Of a stretch of DNA of 64,000 nt, positions 52,242-60,693 are shown one piece after another. A program made the translations under genes and the position numbers. Positions within the stretch are counted from its first letter, which is position 1. Each line of letters begins with the position of its first letter. The notes under the pieces were generated by a model, which saw only the letters and a program-made list of their open reading frames with translations, was not told the origin of the DNA and made no database searches. Source of the stretch: M1-B18 sp048264125 (GTDB lineage: Bacteria; Bacillota; Clostridia; Peptostreptococcales; Natronincolaceae); NCBI GenBank assembly GCA_048264125.1, contig JBLXDM010000009.1, forward strand, positions 1 through 64,000. Reading direction: 5' to 3'.

Positions 52242-52298
52242 AAACACACCTCCTGACATTATTTTGCTTATCAGTAGGCATTTTATTCATCTTAGAAG

Positions 52299-52336
52299 GA
52301 AAAAAAGCTAGTGCCTCACTTAGAGGTACTAGCTTC
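52299..52336 (-). terminator. Terminator of the murB-rapZ-yvcK operon
   Basis: GCTAGTACCT and AGGCACTAGC pair on the minus strand and TTTTTTTCC follows. The stem begins in the last codons of yvcK. Confidence 0.85.
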
Positions 52337-53654
52337 TTTTCCCAGCAGCCTCTCTATTCAAAAGCCTATCCAGAATAGACCTTTTTTCGTTTGCCGCCCT
52401 TTGTTGCTGTATCTCATTGACTATAACCTTTGAAAGCTTTGCAGCATCGTGCCTTACATATTGATTTTTTATGTCAATAAAGCTGCCCTCAATTACTCGA
52501 ATTTTTTGTGCCAACAGACAATCTATATCCTCCTGCTGCGGCTGTATCAGCTCTGCGCCCTCAAGAAGATACTTCTCCCTCACATCATGGGGTATACTGC
52601 CTCTGTTTACTGCCACGTAGTCTATCGTAAGCTCTGGTGCATGCTTTTGTATTGCTTCAAGATGTCTGCATATAGAATATCCGTCGGTTTCTCCGGGCTG
52701 AGTCATAATATTTGGTATATAGATTTTCATTGCAGGGGTTCCTTCCAAAGCTTCTTGAATCCCTTGTATCAAAAGATTAGGAATGATACTGGTATACAGA
52801 CTTCCCGGCCCCAGTATTACCGCATCGGCTTGACTTATAGCTGCTATGGCCTCCGCCATCGCCACCGCACCCTCTGGCTCTATATATACCCTTTTAATTC
52901 TGCTTTTTTCCTCCATGCTCTTTAGAGGAATATTGGACTCACCCTTTATAAGCCCACCATTCTCAAGCTCAGCAAAAAGGGTTATATCCTCCAGGGTTAC
53001 AGGAATAACACTTCCGGTCACCGCCAATACATCACTGATTTTCTTTATGGCATCCTCAAAGCTATGGGAAATTCCATTCATCGCAGCTATTAACAGGTTT
53101 CCAAAGCTCTGACCCTTAAGGGAGCCCTCCTCAAATCTGTATTGAAATAGCTTTTCCATTGTAGGCTCCATCTCAGCCAGTGCCAATATACAGTTTCTAA
53201 TATCCCCCGGTGGTAGCATGCCAAGGTCCTCCCTCAGCTTTCCGGAGCCTCCACCGTCATCGGCAACGGTTACTATTGCCGTTATATTTGAGGTGTATAG
53301 CTTCAAGCCCCTCAGCAGCACCGAAAGGCCTGTGCCTCCGCCTATAACTGCAATTTTAGGACCTCTAGCCCTAATTCGATTGTCATACAGCGCTTTATTC
53401 ATCCGACTCCTATCCAACCGCATTCTATCGTCGGAGCATAGGCTAAACAAGGATATAAAGCCGTGCTTTACACTAAAGCCCAGGCAAACGCTGCCCAACA
53501 GAAAAAAAATAATACAGGCTATGATATTTAATCCATTAAATATAAATGAAAAAAGGCCGGCTAATGCAATGGAGATAAAAAGCACACCAAGAATTCCCAG
53601 CAAAAGCCACCTTTTAATATGCAATCCAGGCCTCAACCATTCTAATAGTCTCAT
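52329..53654 (-). CDS. yvcK: Gluconeogenesis factor YvcK
   Basis: A 441-residue UDP-GlcNAc/UDP-Glc-binding protein needed for cell shape and growth on gluconeogenic carbon. Two N-terminal membrane segments (~18-38, 42-60) precede the CofD-like domain with GGGTGLSVLLRGL, VADDGGGSGKLRED and GPGSLYTS. The membrane segments are clostridial additions; Bacillus YvcK lacks them. It is 13 bases behind rapZ. Confidence 0.93.
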   Translation of the reverse strand: MRLLEWLRPGLHIKRWLLLGILGVLFISIALAGLFSFIFNGLNIIACIIFFLLGSVCLGFSVKHGFISLFSLCSDDRMRLDRSRMNKALYDNRIRARGPKIAVIGGGTGLSVLLRGLKLYTSNITAIVTVADDGGGSGKLREDLGMLPPGDIRNCILALAEMEPTMEKLFQYRFEEGSLKGQSFGNLLIAAMNGISHSFEDAIKKISDVLAVTGSVIPVTLEDITLFAELENGGLIKGESNIPLKSMEEKSRIKRVYIEPEGAVAMAEAIAAISQADAVILGPGSLYTSIIPNLLIQGIQEALEGTPAMKIYIPNIMTQPGETDGYSICRHLEAIQKHAPELTIDYVAVNRGSIPHDVREKYLLEGAELIQPQQEDIDCLLAQKIRVIEGSFIDIKNQYVRHDAAKLSKVIVNEIQQQRAANEKRSILDRLLNREAAGKRS

Positions 53655-53667
53655 TATTTACCTCTCC

Positions 53668-54525
53668 CTATTTGCTATTGCAATCCCTATGATTTACAAT
53701 AACTCTTTCTCCCGACTCCTTCAATCTATGGAATAGGGCATGGGCTATCGTCACTGATCTATGCTTGCCTCCCGTACAGCCTATAGCTATTACCAGCTGG
53801 TTTTTTCCCTCCTTTATATAGCAGGGTATAAGGAAATCAATTAAATCGTAGAGCTTCTCTAAAAAAGCAACACTGATAGGGGAATCCATCACATATTCCC
53901 TTACGTTTTCCTCCTGACCAGTAAGCTCCTTCAGGTCCTCTACATAAAAGGGGTTTGGTAAAAACCTGACATCAAATACTAAGTCGGCATCCAAAGGAAT
54001 TCCCCTTTTAAAGCCAAAGGAGACAATATTAATAATTAAATTATTGGTTTCATTACCCTCAAGATAGATATTTCTAAGCTCTTCCTTCAATTGTGAGGGA
54101 ATCAGGTTTGTAGTATCTATTATATTGGTGGCCTTCTTTTTTAGATACTGTAGCTTCTCTCTTTCCTTCAAAATACCTTCACTAATTGAACCATTGCCAG
54201 ACAGAGGATGAATTCTTCTGGTTTCCTTATAACGCTTTACAAGAACCTTCTCCCCGGCATCCAAAAACAATATCTCGTAATCAAATAAGCTTTCCTCCAG
54301 CTCCTGAAGGCTGGCAAATAGATCGTCAAAAAACAAGCCACCTCGTATATCGATAACCAATGCTATTTTCTCGATCTTTCCCTTAGTTTGATGGCATAGC
54401 TCCACAAACTTTGGTATTAGAGCCGGCGGCAAATTATCCACGCAAAAGTATCCAAAGTCCTCTAAATATTTAACCGCCTGACTTTTTCCTGCTCCTGATA
54501 AGCCTGTAATTATTACAAACCTCAT
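53668..54525 (-). CDS. rapZ: RNase adapter protein RapZ
   Basis: A 285-residue P-loop protein. Walker A GLSGAGKS is near residue 8-15, then CVDNLPPAL, and the C-terminal GCTGGKHRSV is characteristic. In E. coli it guides RNase E to GlmZ; in Firmicutes it is a nucleotide-binding YvcJ of less clear role. It sits between murB and yvcK, the conserved cell-wall neighbourhood. Confidence 0.93.
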   Translation of the reverse strand: MRFVIITGLSGAGKSQAVKYLEDFGYFCVDNLPPALIPKFVELCHQTKGKIEKIALVIDIRGGLFFDDLFASLQELEESLFDYEILFLDAGEKVLVKRYKETRRIHPLSGNGSISEGILKEREKLQYLKKKATNIIDTTNLIPSQLKEELRNIYLEGNETNNLIINIVSFGFKRGIPLDADLVFDVRFLPNPFYVEDLKELTGQEENVREYVMDSPISVAFLEKLYDLIDFLIPCYIKEGKNQLVIAIGCTGGKHRSVTIAHALFHRLKESGERVIVNHRDCNSK

Positions 54526-54545
54526 ATTAATAGCTCCTCTTATGT

Positions 54546-55460
54546 TTATTCTTCTCCCACCAATCTAATCTCTGGTTCCAGCTTAAGGCCAAAGCGTTCC
54601 TGCACCTCATTCTGTATATGCTTTATAAGCCCGAGAACATCCTCCGCTGTGGCATTTCCAACATTCACTATAAAGCCGCTATGGAGCTCAGAAACCTGTG
54701 CGCCACCTATTCTACAGCCCTTAAGCCCGCTGTCCTGTATGAGCTTCCCTGCAAAATATCCCTCGGGTCGCTTAAACACGCTGCCTGCACTGGGCAATTG
54801 AAGGGGCTGCTTAGTTGTTCTCTGAACCGTTAGCTCGTCCATTTTTGCCTTTATATCCTCATAAGGGGCCTTAGGCAGCTCCATGGTTACATCCAAAACG
54901 ATGAGCTTATTTTTTTGAACGAAGCTGGTTCTATAGCCCATTTCCATTTCGTCAATTGTCAGCTCTCGTACATTCCCCTCTAAGTCCAGAATTCTGCAGG
55001 ATTTAACAACATCCTTCATCTCTCCGCCATAGGCCCCAGCGTTCATGGTTACGGCTCCACCAAGAGTACCGGGAATGCCGCTGGCAAACTCCAAGCCCCC
55101 CAGGGATTCCTGCAGGGCCTTCTTTGAAAGGGTTGATAATAGAATCCCAGCCTGCGCGATTATAGTATTGTCTTTAATATTTATCTCATTAAAATTATCT
55201 GCAATTTTTATAACAACATTTCTCATGCCCTTGTCGCTGACCAATAGATTGGAGCCATTGCCCATAGTAAAGAGAGGGGCCGCCTGCTGGCTGCAAACCT
55301 TTATAATCCGTTGTATTTCCTCCGTAGCTTTAGGCAGCAATAATATATCGGCAGGGCCGCCTATTTTGAAGGAGGTATGCTTTGACATCGGTTCATCCAC
55401 CAGCACAGCATTTTCCTCCATAAATTTCAAAAATTCCTGTTTAAGTAAGCTCTTATTCAT
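54546..55460 (-). CDS. murB: UDP-N-acetylenolpyruvoylglucosamine reductase
   Basis: A 304-residue FAD enzyme reducing UDP-GlcNAc-enolpyruvate to UDP-MurNAc in peptidoglycan synthesis. TSFKIGGPADILLLP, GNGSNLLVSD, GIPGTLGGAVTMNAGAYGGE and SAGSVFKRP are type II MurB marks. ATG 55460 follows AGGAGTGA; a GTG three codons upstream is less likely. It heads murB-rapZ-yvcK. Confidence 0.94.
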   Translation of the reverse strand: MNKSLLKQEFLKFMEENAVLVDEPMSKHTSFKIGGPADILLLPKATEEIQRIIKVCSQQAAPLFTMGNGSNLLVSDKGMRNVVIKIADNFNEINIKDNTIIAQAGILLSTLSKKALQESLGGLEFASGIPGTLGGAVTMNAGAYGGEMKDVVKSCRILDLEGNVRELTIDEMEMGYRTSFVQKNKLIVLDVTMELPKAPYEDIKAKMDELTVQRTTKQPLQLPSAGSVFKRPEGYFAGKLIQDSGLKGCRIGGAQVSELHSGFIVNVGNATAEDVLGLIKHIQNEVQERFGLKLEPEIRLVGEE

Positions 55461-55568
55461 CTGATTCACTCCTATGATTAACAGATATTTATCCTGTAAT
55501 AGTCATTATTTCCAATATAATTCATTTCAAGTATAACGCTTTTTATAATTATGGTCAATTGATTATGC

Positions 55569-56918
55569 TTATCTATATTTATCCTTAATCTTAATATAGG
55601 TCTCTACCTTCGACTCCGCCTCCGTCAATATGCCACCAGCATCTGTATTGTTTATTATACCCTGCTGCAGCTGTCTTTGCAGGACCTCATCTATCTCTCT
55701 CCAATCAGGATGGGGCGGAAGCACCTCTGTATATTGGAGGCTCTCATATATAAAGCTCATATGCTTATTCTCCTGATATATATTCCCCACTGCCTTTTTT
55801 ACCGGAAAGACCCCTAAGCGCTTAAGCTCCATCTGGTACTGGTCCTGCACTAAAAATTTAAGGAATTTCATTATTGTCTCTAGCTTCTTAGGGTCCTCCT
55901 GCTTAGAAACACCATAGGAGCCTACGGAATTGCTTAGGACTACAGGCCTCCCTAGCTCACCAACCGGGTAATTGGCCACAGCAAATTCAAAGCCTGTGCC
56001 TTGATTTTGCAGACCCTCCAAAACATTTAAGGCCCATGTACCTGTGGGAAATACAGCTATATTCTGATCCTTATAAAAGGTGGTCCATGCCTCATTTGCA
56101 GAATTGTCCCCCAGCTTCGGGTGAGTAACCTTCAGATTATGCTTTAAATCCATTAGCTTTTCAATTCCAGATTTCGCCTTATCATCGTTAAAGCTATAAT
56201 TTCCCTGCGCATCCACTAGACTTGCACCATCACTTAAAATAATCCCCCAAAGATTATAATACCCCGGCTGTATAAAGCCATTCAACCCATAATGGTCAAT
56301 CTTACCTCTGCCTTTACTGTCATAGGTCAGCTGCTGCAGCTTATCAGCAAATTCCTGATAGGTCCAATTACCGTCAACGGGAGGCTCCACACCTCTTTCT
56401 CTGAAAATATCTAAATTCAATATCATGGTGTATGTTGTCATCATCCAGGGCATAGCCCATAGCCTTCCTTCATATGCTACAGCCTTTAGCGCATTTTCCT
56501 GAAAGGCCTCCAGCTCACCGTTAGTAAAGAATTGATCCAAGGGCTCCAATATATCCTTACTTAGAAAGCTATAGTCACTTCCCACCGGTAAAATATCCGG
56601 TAGGCTACCGGTTTTAATGGCGGAATCCAGCTTTATGGTACCCCTTTCCCAGGTGAGGGGCTCAAATTCAATAAATACGCCGGGATTCTCCTTTTCAAAT
56701 TGACGAATTTTTCCGTTTATCCAGCTGGTGCCGGAGCCAGTGACTTGATCCAGCCTTGTATAATCCCACATGGTTATAACACCGGTCCATTCACTCTGTG
56801 GCCGGGTCTTTATATAGTCTATCCCCCCGGGCCTGTAAAAAATCAGATAGTAAGGCCCCAAGGCAATAAAAAAGGTTAAAAGCAGCACAAAAATAGAGTT
56901 CCTCTTGATTTTTTTCAT
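55569..56918 (-). CDS. ABC transporter extracellular solute-binding protein, family 1
   Basis: A 449-residue sugar-type binding protein: VITMWDYTRLDQ, AMPWMMTTYTMILNLD and the late SVGSYGVSKQEDP are typical of family 1 binding proteins. The N-terminus has one hydrophobic anchor (IFVLLLTFFIALGPYYLIF) but no lipobox, so it may be an uncleaved membrane-anchored form. No permease or ATPase genes lie beside it, so it is an orphan and could act as a sensor partner. Substrate unknown. Confidence 0.82.
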   Translation of the reverse strand: MKKIKRNSIFVLLLTFFIALGPYYLIFYRPGGIDYIKTRPQSEWTGVITMWDYTRLDQVTGSGTSWINGKIRQFEKENPGVFIEFEPLTWERGTIKLDSAIKTGSLPDILPVGSDYSFLSKDILEPLDQFFTNGELEAFQENALKAVAYEGRLWAMPWMMTTYTMILNLDIFRERGVEPPVDGNWTYQEFADKLQQLTYDSKGRGKIDHYGLNGFIQPGYYNLWGIILSDGASLVDAQGNYSFNDDKAKSGIEKLMDLKHNLKVTHPKLGDNSANEAWTTFYKDQNIAVFPTGTWALNVLEGLQNQGTGFEFAVANYPVGELGRPVVLSNSVGSYGVSKQEDPKKLETIMKFLKFLVQDQYQMELKRLGVFPVKKAVGNIYQENKHMSFIYESLQYTEVLPPHPDWREIDEVLQRQLQQGIINNTDAGGILTEAESKVETYIKIKDKYR

Positions 56919-57232
56919 ATGACCCCTCCCTATTTAAATGTATTCTGGCTTCCAAGCCTTTATTCATCTCAAGAGGGTTTCATTTAGAACATACAACTTA
57001 TAGGCTAAAGTAGTATTATTACGCTATGTTTCGACATTTTTTTCATGCAAACTGTTTTATAATAAGTTTATTGCTACGGAAATTTACTGTTTGTCCCAAG
57101 TGCTCCAAATTGGTAATTATTGTTGTTATCAATTAATAAATAATCATTTAGGAATAACTTCTTATATATAATAAATTAAGAAGTTATTCCTTCTTACTTA
57201 TAATTCCATATTAAGTTAAAGGAGGTAACACA
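56919..57232. other. gene-free stretch with a perfect inverted repeat
   Basis: Divergent intergenic region between the solute-binding gene and the plus-strand membrane gene; it should hold both promoters. The only clear structure is the inverted repeat 57151-57190. Confidence 0.45.
57151..57190. repeat. 14-bp perfect inverted repeat
   Basis: GGAATAACTTCTTA (57151-57164) and TAAGAAGTTATTCC (57177-57190) are perfect inverted copies with a 12-base AT-only loop, 43 bases before the ATG at 57233. It may be an operator for the membrane gene or a terminator arm (TTCTTAC follows). Confidence 0.6.
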
Positions 57233-57655
57233 ATGAAATTTTTGAACAAAATTTCAAAAGCTGAGATAATATTTATTTTATTTTATATGTTGCTGATAGC
57301 CATCGCTCTTTTTTGTGTACTTTTCATTCCCAATAGCTCCTATAAGAAGCATGATTTTTCCTTTATCATCAGTTCTTTTATCATTTCAGTAATTATATAT
57401 GTATCATGTAAATATTTAATCTTTGCTTTCATCAAAACTTGTATTGCTATATGGTATAAATCCGACATATGGGAATACAGAAAAAAATTCCTATTATATG
57501 TAGTGCATTCACTAATGTATGTTTTCACCTTGTTAAGCTTGATATATGTTCTAATGGGCTTAAGGACACTAGACCTTCAGTTGGCCTTTTATTCTTATGG
57601 GCTTATGGGTGTACTAATAGGTGGAGTTACCGGCAAGGAACACATTCCAGAATAG
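57233..57655 (+). CDS. Small four-segment membrane protein, unknown
   Basis: A 140-residue protein with membrane segments at about 11-31, 43-64, 88-108 and 112-132. AAAGGAGG lies 8 bases before the ATG, a strong translation signal. The end has GGVTGKEHIPE. No family recognised and no operon partner. It has a perfect inverted repeat just upstream. Confidence 0.7.
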   Translation: MKFLNKISKAEIIFILFYMLLIAIALFCVLFIPNSSYKKHDFSFIISSFIISVIIYVSCKYLIFAFIKTCIAIWYKSDIWEYRKKFLLYVVHSLMYVFTLLSLIYVLMGLRTLDLQLAFYSYGLMGVLIGGVTGKEHIPE

Positions 57656-57707
57656 CAAAAAGAACAAAGTGTAATCACCTTGTCCTCTAGTGGCATCTAT
57701 TTGTTTT

Positions 57708-58121
57708 CTAAGCATAGTTAACTATATCACCTAATTTCATAGTACCTGGCTGCTTAATAGCCGCAAAATATATATCACTAGAAATTCTGCATTTTCCATT
57801 AGAATTGTGCAAGGGACATTTAGGATGACATTCCTTGCCGGCTATAGTTACCTCTATGACAGCATTACCAAATGATAAGCATTGATTCCTTTGTATATTT
57901 AAAGCCGCCAGACCCTCTATAATCAGATTCCCCTTAAATCTCATATGGCAAAAGCCCTTATCGGTATCTTCCTTAAGTCTTCTATCGGTTTCAGCAGATA
58001 AAAAGCTTATCTGTCTCTCAGGGTCCTTACCGTTAAAAAGCTCTGCCTTCAGGTCCAGCTCACTACAGGCAATATCCTTTCCTTCACTGTCCTTATAATA
58101 AATTCCTACCATCGAGGCCAT
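57708..58121 (-). CDS. MOSC domain protein
   Basis: A 137-residue stand-alone MOSC domain (beta-barrel domain of molybdenum cofactor sulfurases). The conserved Cys appears in GKECHPKCPLHN, with further cysteines near the C-terminus; FCHMRFKGNLIIEGL is the typical central strand. It follows moaA by 3 bases, in one operon, supporting a role in molybdenum cofactor processing or delivery. Confidence 0.85.
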   Translation of the reverse strand: MASMVGIYYKDSEGKDIACSELDLKAELFNGKDPERQISFLSAETDRRLKEDTDKGFCHMRFKGNLIIEGLAALNIQRNQCLSFGNAVIEVTIAGKECHPKCPLHNSNGKCRISSDIYFAAIKQPGTMKLGDIVNYA

Positions 58122-58124
58122 ATA

Positions 58125-59090
58125 CTAGCCCCCTATCTCAGACATATTTCTATGGCCGATTTCATGCTGGGTTGTATATAGATAGTGCTTTTCCGGCTTC
58201 AGGAGGATTGCCCTTTCCAAAACCTGCTGCAGCTCAGAGGGATTTTTTCTGACAATTTCCATAATGTCCACCTCTTGATTACTGTGAAGACAGGGCTTCA
58301 GCTTACCGTCGCTGGTCAATCTAATCCTATTGCAGCTTTCACAGAAATGACTGCTGATGGGATTAATAAAGCCAACCCTTCCCTTTGCCCTCGGCAGCCT
58401 GTAATATTTCGCCGGACTTGAAGGGTCCCCCTCCAGTGGCATCATATCTCCGATTCTATTTTTAATTTCCTCATTGGAAATAAATCGCTCCTTGGCCCAA
58501 TTGCTGGCCTCACCTATTGGCATAAGCTCAATAAACCGCACATCAATGTCATCCGCCATCGTCAGCCTAACAAGGTCCTGAATTTCATCCTCATTAAAGC
58601 CTCCTATTACAACGGCATTAAGCTTAATTGGCTTCATTTGAAGCCTGAGGGCCTCCTGAATGCCATCTAGAACACGGTTTAGGTCTCCTCCTCTGGTTAT
58701 TTCCTTGAATCTATCGGCTTTAAGGGTATCTATGCTGATATTAAGCCTCTTAAGGCCCGCCTCCTTCAGATCCTTAGCCATTTCCTTCAGCAGCAAACCA
58801 TTGGTGGTTATGGCGATATCATTTATACCGTCAATTTGGGATATCGTGCTGATGAAATTCACAATCCCCTTTCTAACAAGAGGCTCACCGCCTGTGATTC
58901 TTATTTTATTAACTCCGATCTTAGCAGCCGCACCTACGATTTCTGTCATTTCCTCAAAGCTCAGAATCTCCTTATGATGCTTTTTATCAGCAATACCTGC
59001 CTCCGGCATACAGTACTGACAGCGAAGGTTACAAAGATCAGTTACTGAAATTCTCATGTAATTTATTTTTCTTTGATATAAATCCTTCAT
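58125..59090 (-). CDS. moaA: GTP 3',8-cyclase MoaA
   Basis: A 321-residue radical-SAM enzyme catalysing the first step of molybdopterin synthesis. The SAM cluster cysteines are C20, C24 and C27 (TDLCNLRCQYCMP); the second cluster is C250, C253 and C267 (CESCNRIRL, LKPCL). The protein ends in the required double glycine (EIGG). A Moco-type riboswitch and terminator lie upstream. Confidence 0.95.
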   Translation of the reverse strand: MKDLYQRKINYMRISVTDLCNLRCQYCMPEAGIADKKHHKEILSFEEMTEIVGAAAKIGVNKIRITGGEPLVRKGIVNFISTISQIDGINDIAITTNGLLLKEMAKDLKEAGLKRLNISIDTLKADRFKEITRGGDLNRVLDGIQEALRLQMKPIKLNAVVIGGFNEDEIQDLVRLTMADDIDVRFIELMPIGEASNWAKERFISNEEIKNRIGDMMPLEGDPSSPAKYYRLPRAKGRVGFINPISSHFCESCNRIRLTSDGKLKPCLHSNQEVDIMEIVRKNPSELQQVLERAILLKPEKHYLYTTQHEIGHRNMSEIGG

Positions 59091-59130
59091 TTTATCACCC
59101 TATCCCCTTTTGTTTTGATGATACATGCAC

Positions 59131-59201
59131 AGCGAGACAATGGGAACGTTTCCTATTATCTCAGGTTGGAGGAGACAATAGGAAACGTCCCCTTTATCAT
59201 T
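59131..59201. repeat. Two degenerate REP-like copies
   Basis: GAGACAATGGGAACGTTTCC (about 59134) and GAGACAATAGGAAACGTCCC (about 59172) are tandem relatives of the REP-like palindrome, lying between the Moco leader terminator and moaA. They would be transcribed in the leader. Confidence 0.6.
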
Positions 59202-59216
59202 CGAACCTTCCTATAA

Positions 59217-59247
59217 AATAAAAAAACCAGTCCACGAAAGGACTGGT
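59217..59247 (-). terminator. Expression-platform terminator of the moaA leader
   Basis: CCAGTCC and GGACTGG pair on the minus strand, loop TTTCGT, followed by seven T residues. It comes directly after the putative Moco riboswitch. Confidence 0.85.
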
Positions 59248-59270
59248 AGTATTTAGATGCACATACCAAG

Positions 59271-59371
59271 TTATTTCCTTTCCTAAAAGGGGAGGCATAA
59301 AAATTTCTCTTTATACCCAACGGCTGCTTACTCATAGACATCAATCTTTAGAGTATACAGCTCGGAAATAA
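59271..59371 (-). promoter_or_regulatory. Moco-type riboswitch before moaA
   Basis: TTATTTCC and GGAAATAA close an 8-bp outer stem. Inside are GAGC directly after the 5' strand, a TATAC/GTATA pair, GCAGCCG and GCCTCCC before AGGAAAGGAAAT. Position (leader of moaA-MOSC), the GAGC and GCCTCCC elements and the terminator behind fit the molybdenum/tungsten cofactor riboswitch. A high cofactor level should reduce moaA expression. I did not model the full fold, so this remains a strong suspicion. Confidence 0.65.
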
Positions 59372-59408
59372 AAGCTATTTATTTGAAAATTCTACTAACA
59401 TTATATCA

Positions 59409-60200
59409 TTATTCATTAGAAAATAAAACTCTATTTTTTCCATTGTATATATTCATCCGTCGTCCCCTAGCAAAGCCGATAAGGGTGATATTCAGCTCCT
59501 TGGCTATTTTTATCGACAGCTCCGTTGCCGCTGACCTGGATATTATTATAGGAATATTTTGCTTGCTGGCCTTGATAATCATCTCCGATGAAATCCGGCC
59601 ACTGGTGAGAAGCAGCTTATCATCCAGGGCTATACCCTTATGAATTGCCTCACCAATAATCTTATCCAAAGCATTATGCCGACCGATGTCCTCGTGAAAA
59701 ATCAAAATCCCCTCAGAATCACATAAGCAGCAGCTATGAACTCCTCCAGTATCCTTAAAGGTCTCGGAGCTTTGATTAAACTCCCTTGTAAGCCTAAATA
59801 TGTCCTCCTGAGTAACCGTCAGTCCACCCTCACTGACATTTGCAGTCAAGGAGTCCAGCACATTATAAAATACAGTGCCCTTGCCACAGCCGGTGGTCAC
59901 CGTACGCTTGCCAAACAGCTTATCAGAAAAGCTTGAAAAACCCGAAAGCTCAACAAAGGCATGGCCCTTTTCTTCATCCACCGAAAGCTTCTTAATCTGC
60001 TTAAAGCTCTTAATAATCCCCTCAGAGGCAAGAAAGCCCACCACCAAATATTCCAAGGCCTCGGGAGAGCATAACAGGGTAATGAACTCCTGATCATTTA
60101 TAAAAATGGTTAGGGGGTACTCCACAACAACAGAATCCTCCAGCTCCTCCAGCCTGTCCTCCCAAACCTTCGTTATCATAATATCCTTAGAAACCGCCAT
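59409..60200 (-). CDS. fdhD: Formate dehydrogenase accessory sulfurtransferase FdhD
   Basis: A 263-residue protein that passes sulfur to the molybdenum cofactor before insertion in formate dehydrogenase. TTGCGKG (~103), DTGGVHSCCLCD (~150) and HEDIGRHNALDKIIG (~168) are signatures. Here the loop usually holding a CxxC pair has one Cys (GCGKG), as in many Firmicutes. It serves the formate dehydrogenase at 60694-63366, which lies upstream. Confidence 0.93.
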   Translation of the reverse strand: MAVSKDIMITKVWEDRLEELEDSVVVEYPLTIFINDQEFITLLCSPEALEYLVVGFLASEGIIKSFKQIKKLSVDEEKGHAFVELSGFSSFSDKLFGKRTVTTGCGKGTVFYNVLDSLTANVSEGGLTVTQEDIFRLTREFNQSSETFKDTGGVHSCCLCDSEGILIFHEDIGRHNALDKIIGEAIHKGIALDDKLLLTSGRISSEMIIKASKQNIPIIISRSAATELSIKIAKELNITLIGFARGRRMNIYNGKNRVLFSNE

Positions 60201-60300
60201 ACAATCACCCCACAGGTTATATTATAGTACTACTTCAATATTACCCTTAAGTTTTCCTTTTAATTAGGTATACTTACATTAACATTTTATTGTCTGTTTT

Positions 60301-60600
60301 GAAACCCGTCAGAAAAGCTTCGGGGACTTTCAGCCTCAGCCACCACGTTGCTTAGAACTACATCTAAGAAGCATTCCCTTAGCAAAAAGGCTGGTTGTCC
60401 CCGAGGATTTGGCGACCTTTGAAAAAACAGCAGCAATTCACAGTGAAGGAGAAGCCTAAGGACGTTAAGAAAGCTGCATGTCTGAGGGTACCGAGTTTGC
60501 AGCTTTTAGGCCTTGGGCTTCGTATGAGCATAGAATTGCCTGTTTTTGAAACCGGTCAGAAAAGCCTCGGGGACTTCCAGCCTAAGCCACTACATAATTT
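60301..60600. repeat. Structured repeat: direct and inverted copies (60.3-60.6 kb)
   Basis: A 45-base segment with GTCAGAAAAGC(T/C)TCGGGG and CAGCCT(C/A)AGCCAC occurs at 60301-60345 and, directly repeated, at 60548-60592. Between them an inverted copy begins AGGCTGGTTGTCCCCGAGG, so both outer copies can pair with it. The centre contains GCTGCATGTCTGAG with flanking AAGCCTAAGG/GGCCTTGGGCTT arms. It is a MITE- or RNA-like hairpin element; no coding is seen. Confidence 0.7.
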
Positions 60601-60654
60601 AGAATAGTCTTTTAGATTTTCCTTCAGGGCTTACGCCCATTATAAAATTAGTTA

Positions 60655-60690
60655 TAAAAATTGAATGAGTCAGCAGGCTGACTCATTCAC
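60655..60690 (-). terminator. Terminator after the formate dehydrogenase gene
   Basis: GAATGAGTCAG and CTGACTCATTC are perfect 11-bp inverted copies around CCTG, followed by AATTTTTAT on the minus strand. Confidence 0.9.
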
Positions 60691-60693
60691 ATT

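Noticed and set aside
53218..53736. 172-codon plus-strand frame
   Set aside because: Antisense to yvcK, whose family motifs are clear.
59156..59344. 62-codon minus-strand frame upstream of moaA
   Set aside because: It covers REP-like copies, the terminator and part of the Moco-type leader.
60395..60607. 70-codon plus-strand frame
   Set aside because: It lies in the compound hairpin element and has no recognisable protein features.
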